In this document: positions 60,972 through 64,000 of the stretch, piece after piece | Position numbering within the stretch: position 1 is the stretch's first letter | Layout of the letters: every line of letters begins with the position of its first letter | Notes under the pieces: model-generated | What the model was told of the DNA's origin: nothing | Seen by the model: the letters and a program-made list of their open reading frames with translations, nothing else | The model's database searches: none | Translations under genes and position numbers: made by a program | Assembly (NCBI GenBank): GCA_029817715.1 | Contig: JARUPY010000373.1 | Location: 496,001-560,000, forward strand | From: Melastoma dodecandrum | Taxonomy: Eukaryota; Streptophyta; Magnoliopsida; Myrtales; Melastomataceae | Reading direction: 5' to 3' | Length of the DNA stretch: 64,000 nt

Positions 60972-61016
60972 AGGGTACGCCTTGCGCGCGCGGCGACGAG
61001 GCGTCGCCGCTCCATT
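60968..61016 (+). repeat. GC-rich dispersed repeat, copy 4
   Basis: TAGAGGGTACGCCTTGCGCG followed by GCGGCGACGAGGCGTCGCCG and CTCC; the last 20 bases match the unit at 34976-34996 closely. Located right after the DUF459 stop. Confidence 0.6.
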
Positions 61017-61128
61017 AACCATCTCGACATTTTTGTGACCGCCCCCGTTTTGGCGCGGAACGAATGGCGGCGGTTCCGCATTTTGTTGTCGCTGGCATCG
61101 CGCACGATGCCATCCGAGGGGTCGGATC

Positions 61129-61796
61129 ATGACACGTTCGAACGCGTTGAAAGGTGGCGTCGCAGCCGCCGTACTCTCACTTGTGCTCGCTGGCCCGGCG
61201 TCGGCCGCCGGTCTTTTTGACTTCCTGCTGCCGCCGCAGCCGCAGGCGCCGGCCTATCAGGCCGATGCCAGCGCCAACGGCGGAATGGTCGAGGGCCGCT
61301 CCGTCGCGGTCACGGGCGACCAGACCGAGCTGCAGGGCGGCTCGGGCATGACCACCCACGTCACGGTCGCCGACCCGACGCAGGCGGCCGCCGGCACGAT
61401 CACCGTCGATACCAAGAACCGCTACCTCTACCTGTCGATGGGCGACGGCCAGGCCGAGCGCTACTCGATCGGCGTCGGGCGTGACGGCTTCACCTGGTCC
61501 GGCACGGCGCATGTCCAGCGCCTCGCCGAGTGGCCGGACTGGTATCCGCCGCCGGAGATGATCAAGCGCCGCCCCGACATCCCGCACTACATGAAGGGCG
61601 GCATCGGCAACCGCTCGGCGCGCGCGCCCTGTACCTGTTCAACGGCAACAAGGATACGGGCTTCCGCATCCACGGCACCAACGAGCCGGACTCGATCGGC
61701 CACGCGGTGTCCTCGGGCTGCATCCGCATGATGAACGACGACGTGACCGACCTTTACGAGCGCGTGAAGGTCGGCACCAAGGTCGTTGTGCTCTGA
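61129..61796 (+). CDS. L,D-transpeptidase (YkuD), exported
   Basis: About 222 residues. ATG at 61129 begins MTRSNALKGGVAAAVLSLVL, LAGPASAAGLFDFLL giving a signal peptide. Catalytic domain: AGTITVDTKNRYLYLSMGDG, SIGVGRDGFTWSGTAHVQRL, EWPDWYPPPEMIKRRPDIPH, then (one base missing near 61615) [20 protein letters not shown] and [20 protein letters not shown]. The His and Cys of the HG...SSGC site are present. It makes 3-3 peptidoglycan cross-links or attaches lipoproteins. It is a paralogue of the gene at 61934. Confidence 0.93.
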
Positions 61797-61933
61797 CCTA
61801 GACCGCGGCAACTTCCCCACAATCACGACAAGTTGCGGCGCCGGGCCTTGTACCAGCGCCGCGCCTCGCACTTTCGCCGCTTTCCTTGCCGATGGACCCA
61901 CCCTGCATCGTGTTCTGGGGCGGGGGTGTCCTG

Positions 61934-62716
61934 ATGTCTCGCATGGTTTGGCTTGCGACTTTCGTTGCGGCCGTCGTGTTGGCTGTTGCCGGCCCGGCCT
62001 CGGCGCAATACCGCGGCTATGGCTACGACTACGATTCCGGGCCGAACTATTTCATGAGCAGCCCGGCCTACGATCCGTTTTATCAGGAGCGTCGCGGCGC
62101 CTATCCGGACGAACGGCGGGACTATTATTATCCCGACCAACGCCGCGGGGCGCCGCCGGAATCCGCGTACGGCTACGACCGCGACCAGACGCCCTACGAT
62201 CCCGCCTACGGCGGCCGCGAACCAGGCCGCGCCGCGGGCGACTACGACCTCGGCGAGAGCGCTAACCAGCGTACCATGACCGAAGTCCCGAACCCGACCC
62301 GGGAGCCGGCCGGCACGATCGTCATCGACACGGCGACGCGCCACCTCTACCTCGTCGAGAGGGGCGGCCAAGCCCTCCAATACGGCATCGGCGTCGGCCG
62401 TGAAGGCTTCGCTTGGAAGGGCATCGCCCACGTCCAGCGCAAGGCCGAATGGCCGGGCTGGACCCCGCCGGCCGCGATGCTGAAGCGCCGTCCCGACCTG
62501 CCGCTGCACATGGAGGGCGGTATCGAGAACCCGCTCGGCGCCCGCGCCCTCTACCTATTCAACGGCAAAGGCGACACCGGCTTTCGCATCCACGGCACCA
62601 ACGAGCCGGAGACGATCGGCAAGGCGGTGTCGTCGGGCTGCATCCGCATGATGAACGCCGACGTGATCGACCTGTATCAGCGCGTGCCGGTGGGGACGCG
62701 AGTCGTGGTGCTCTGA
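61934..62716 (+). CDS. L,D-transpeptidase (YkuD), exported
   Basis: 260 residues, intact, ATG at 61934 (an upstream in-frame start at 61886 is unlikely). Signal peptide [21 protein letters not shown] Tyr/Gly/Asp-rich linker ([20 protein letters not shown], later [13 protein letters not shown]) precedes the domain: [80 protein letters not shown] and [19 protein letters not shown]. Catalytic His and Cys intact. Same role as the gene at 61129, from which it probably arose by duplication; the linker is the main difference and may bind other envelope components. Confidence 0.94.
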   Translation: MSRMVWLATFVAAVVLAVAGPASAQYRGYGYDYDSGPNYFMSSPAYDPFYQERRGAYPDERRDYYYPDQRRGAPPESAYGYDRDQTPYDPAYGGREPGRAAGDYDLGESANQRTMTEVPNPTREPAGTIVIDTATRHLYLVERGGQALQYGIGVGREGFAWKGIAHVQRKAEWPGWTPPAAMLKRRPDLPLHMEGGIENPLGARALYLFNGKGDTGFRIHGTNEPETIGKAVSSGCIRMMNADVIDLYQRVPVGTRVVVL

Positions 62717-62761
62717 CCCGACCGTGAGCCGGAGCGTGCGCCTTTACGCGACGGCGGTGAG

Positions 62762-63256
62762 CTATAGCGCCCGGAAGGACGAGAAGAACAGGTCCCACAC
62801 CACGGGTAGATTGTCACCCGACGGATTGCGCACGGACAGCACGAAGATGCGCGGGCCGATCTTGATGACGCGGGTCCGGACGGCCGTCCCGTTGGGGAGC
62901 GCCAAGGTAAACTCCTCGGCCGCGTCGCCGACGTCCGGAAGGGTGTTGACGGATGTGATCTGGCCGTCGCCGGACTGTCTGACCATGCTTTTGCGCACAT
63001 GCTCGATGGCCTCGATATCGTCGCTGGTGTCGCCGACGTCACCAAAGATTGCCGTGAAGCCGAGACCGCCGCTCCGCGCGCCGAAGCCTTTCAAACCATC
63101 GCCAATGCTGACCCGCTTGGCTTCGCCCTGCATGTCGATGCTGAAGACGCCCGGATAGGTCACCAAGGAGCCTGCCGCAGCCGGTAGGACGAGGAACATG
63201 AGCAGCGCCGCCAGCATCATCGGGCGTACGATGCGGGTCATAGGAATTGCGTCCAT
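62762..63256 (-). CDS. Exported hypothetical protein
   Basis: About 164 residues from the ATG at 63256 (MDAIPMTRIVRPMMLAALLM), with a signal sequence ending PAAAGSLV. Mature part: FSIDMQGEAKRVSIGDGLKG, LGFTAIFGDVGDTSDDIEAI, VNTLPDVGDAAEEFTLALPN, GDNLPVVWDLFFSSFRAL. No domain recognised; the acidic, strand-rich composition suggests a periplasmic beta-protein. It is convergent to the L,D-transpeptidase genes, with 45 bases between stops. Confidence 0.65.
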   Translation of the reverse strand: MDAIPMTRIVRPMMLAALLMFLVLPAAAGSLVTYPGVFSIDMQGEAKRVSIGDGLKGFGARSGGLGFTAIFGDVGDTSDDIEAIEHVRKSMVRQSGDGQITSVNTLPDVGDAAEEFTLALPNGTAVRTRVIKIGPRIFVLSVRNPSGDNLPVVWDLFFSSFRAL

Positions 63257-63361
63257 CGGAGTGCGCTCCTGGGGCGCGCCGACGATCTTCGGGCTGCGCA
63301 GGCGCGCTTCCATGGGACCATGGTCCCGAGTCGCCCGAGACTTTGGCCTAACGCGCAGCCG

Positions 63362-64000
63362 CTACGACGCCACCGCCCGCATCTGCGCCTCGTATCCCGG
63401 CACGAACGCGTCGAACGCGGCCCAGAACTGGGCGATGACGTCCGGGCGCTCCATGATCACCTGGTGGCGCGCGTTGGGGATCGTCAGGCAGCGCCCCGCC
63501 TTGAGGCGGATCGCGAAGCGCTCGGTGGCCGCCGTGTCGACGATGCGGTCGGCACCCGCTGCGACGATGAGGATCGGCGTCAGGGTCTCGACCGCATAGC
63601 GCGGATGCGCGAAGCGCTGCATCAGATCGAAGGCGCTGGCGACCCAGCGGATGGTGGGCGCGCCGACGGCAAGCCGTGACAGCTGCAGCGTGCAGGTGGC
63701 CAGCCGCAGGTATTGCGTCGGGTCCGACGTCAGGATGTTGTCCTCGAAGCGCTGACGCGTGAATACCGAAGCCTCGCTGCCTCCGGGGATCAGCCGCGTG
63801 CCGAGGCGAGCTGATCGGCCATGCGGATCGCCCGCTGCGCGAGCACCTTGTGCCGCAGCGGCACGCCGATCATCGGCGCCGAAAAGACCAGCCGCTCGAA
63901 GGGCGACAGCCGATCGTGCGCCTGATCGAGCAGCACGGCCGCGCCCATCGAGTGACCGAGCGCGAACCACGGCCCGGGGGCACAGCACCTTGAGGATTTG
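63362..64000 (-). CDS. Alpha/beta hydrolase (lysophospholipase-like), 5' part outside window
   Basis: The gene enters from the right edge on the minus strand. Nucleophile elbow FALGHSMGAAVLLDQAHDRL, RLVFSAPMIGVPLRHKVLAQ, then a break near 63810, LIPGGSEASVFTRQRFEDNI, LTPILIVAAGADRIVDTAAT (catalytic Asp region) and TIPNARHQVIMERPDV with the catalytic His, ending MRAVAS at 63362. The Ser-Asp-His order and the 'GHSMG' elbow fit the monoglyceride lipase/lysophospholipase group. Likely cytosolic or membrane-associated ester hydrolysis. The N-terminal third is missing from the window. Confidence 0.85.
   Translation of the reverse strand, partial: QILKVLCPRAVVRARSLDGRGRAARSGARSAVALRAAGLFGADDRRAAAAQGARAAGDPHGRSARLGTRLIPGGSEASVFTRQRFEDNILTSDPTQYLRLATCTLQLSRLAVGAPTIRWVASAFDLMQRFAHPRYAVETLTPILIVAAGADRIVDTAATERFAIRLKAGRCLTIPNARHQVIMERPDVIAQFWAAFDAFVPGYEAQMRAVAS

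Overview
The window is high-GC (roughly two thirds G+C) bacterial DNA whose gene content points to an alphaproteobacterium, most likely Hyphomicrobiales. Evidence: a def-fmt-truA translation cluster, an RpoH-type sigma-32, AddA/AddB recombination proteins, several small periplasmic L,D-transpeptidases, a PAS-GAF-PHY-PAS bacteriophytochrome with a short helical output (RpBphP1-like), a cytochrome c2-like protein, and dispersed GC-rich palindromic intergenic repeats of the type seen in this order. The genus cannot be fixed from the sequence alone. About half of the genes change reading frame one or more times although the predicted protein continues in the next frame. Many of these breaks are one extra copy of a base already present, so most look like sequencing or assembly insertions. 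I give the full span of each such gene and note the breaks.

Layout. 0-5.6 kb: end of an HlyD-type membrane fusion protein, a membrane metallophosphoesterase, an NAD(P)-binding oxidoreductase, a divergent YkuD lipoprotein and a benzoylformate decarboxylase. 5.7-9.5 kb: two large palindromes, then an AT-richer island holding a large zinc-ribbon plus PD-(D/E)XK nuclease protein and, convergent to it, a trypsin-like protease. This is the best candidate for an undescribed, possibly defensive, system. 10-15 kb: rpsA with its terminator, glutathione S-transferase, ketopantoate reductase and a DHA2 exporter. 15.9-24.6 kb: a badly broken EF-G-like GTPase, a small lipoprotein, an ABM monooxygenase, two overlapping glycosyltransferases, a RecD-like helicase and a phospholipase-D-family protein ending in a histone H1-like Lys/Ala/Pro tail.

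24.7-31.1 kb: a quinoprotein-relay type metallohydrolase with a SoxYZ-like carrier, a CDF transporter, then def and fmt separated from truA by about 1.2 kb carrying an M15 peptidase and a small ORF. 31.3-43.4 kb: epoxide hydrolase, TusA-like protein, MobB, a beta-propeller protein, LysR regulator, an oxalate decarboxylase next to an oxalate/formate-type antiporter, another DHA2 exporter, the bacteriophytochrome and a cytochrome c.

43.4-64 kb: nuclease-like secreted protein, M48 protease, rpoH, small secreted proteins, MgtC, thioredoxin, addA/addB, EthD protein, CDF and MATE transporters, DUF937, DUF459, two L,D-transpeptidases, a secreted hypothetical protein and a truncated alpha/beta hydrolase at the right edge.

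Functional links: oxalate decarboxylation paired with its antiporter, formylated-peptide processing (def/fmt), double-strand-break repair (addAB), envelope/peptidoglycan remodelling (three YkuD proteins, M15, M48, DUF459) and metal or drug export (two CDF, two DHA2 MFS, one MATE). No rRNA, tRNA, CRISPR array or insertion sequence was recognised.
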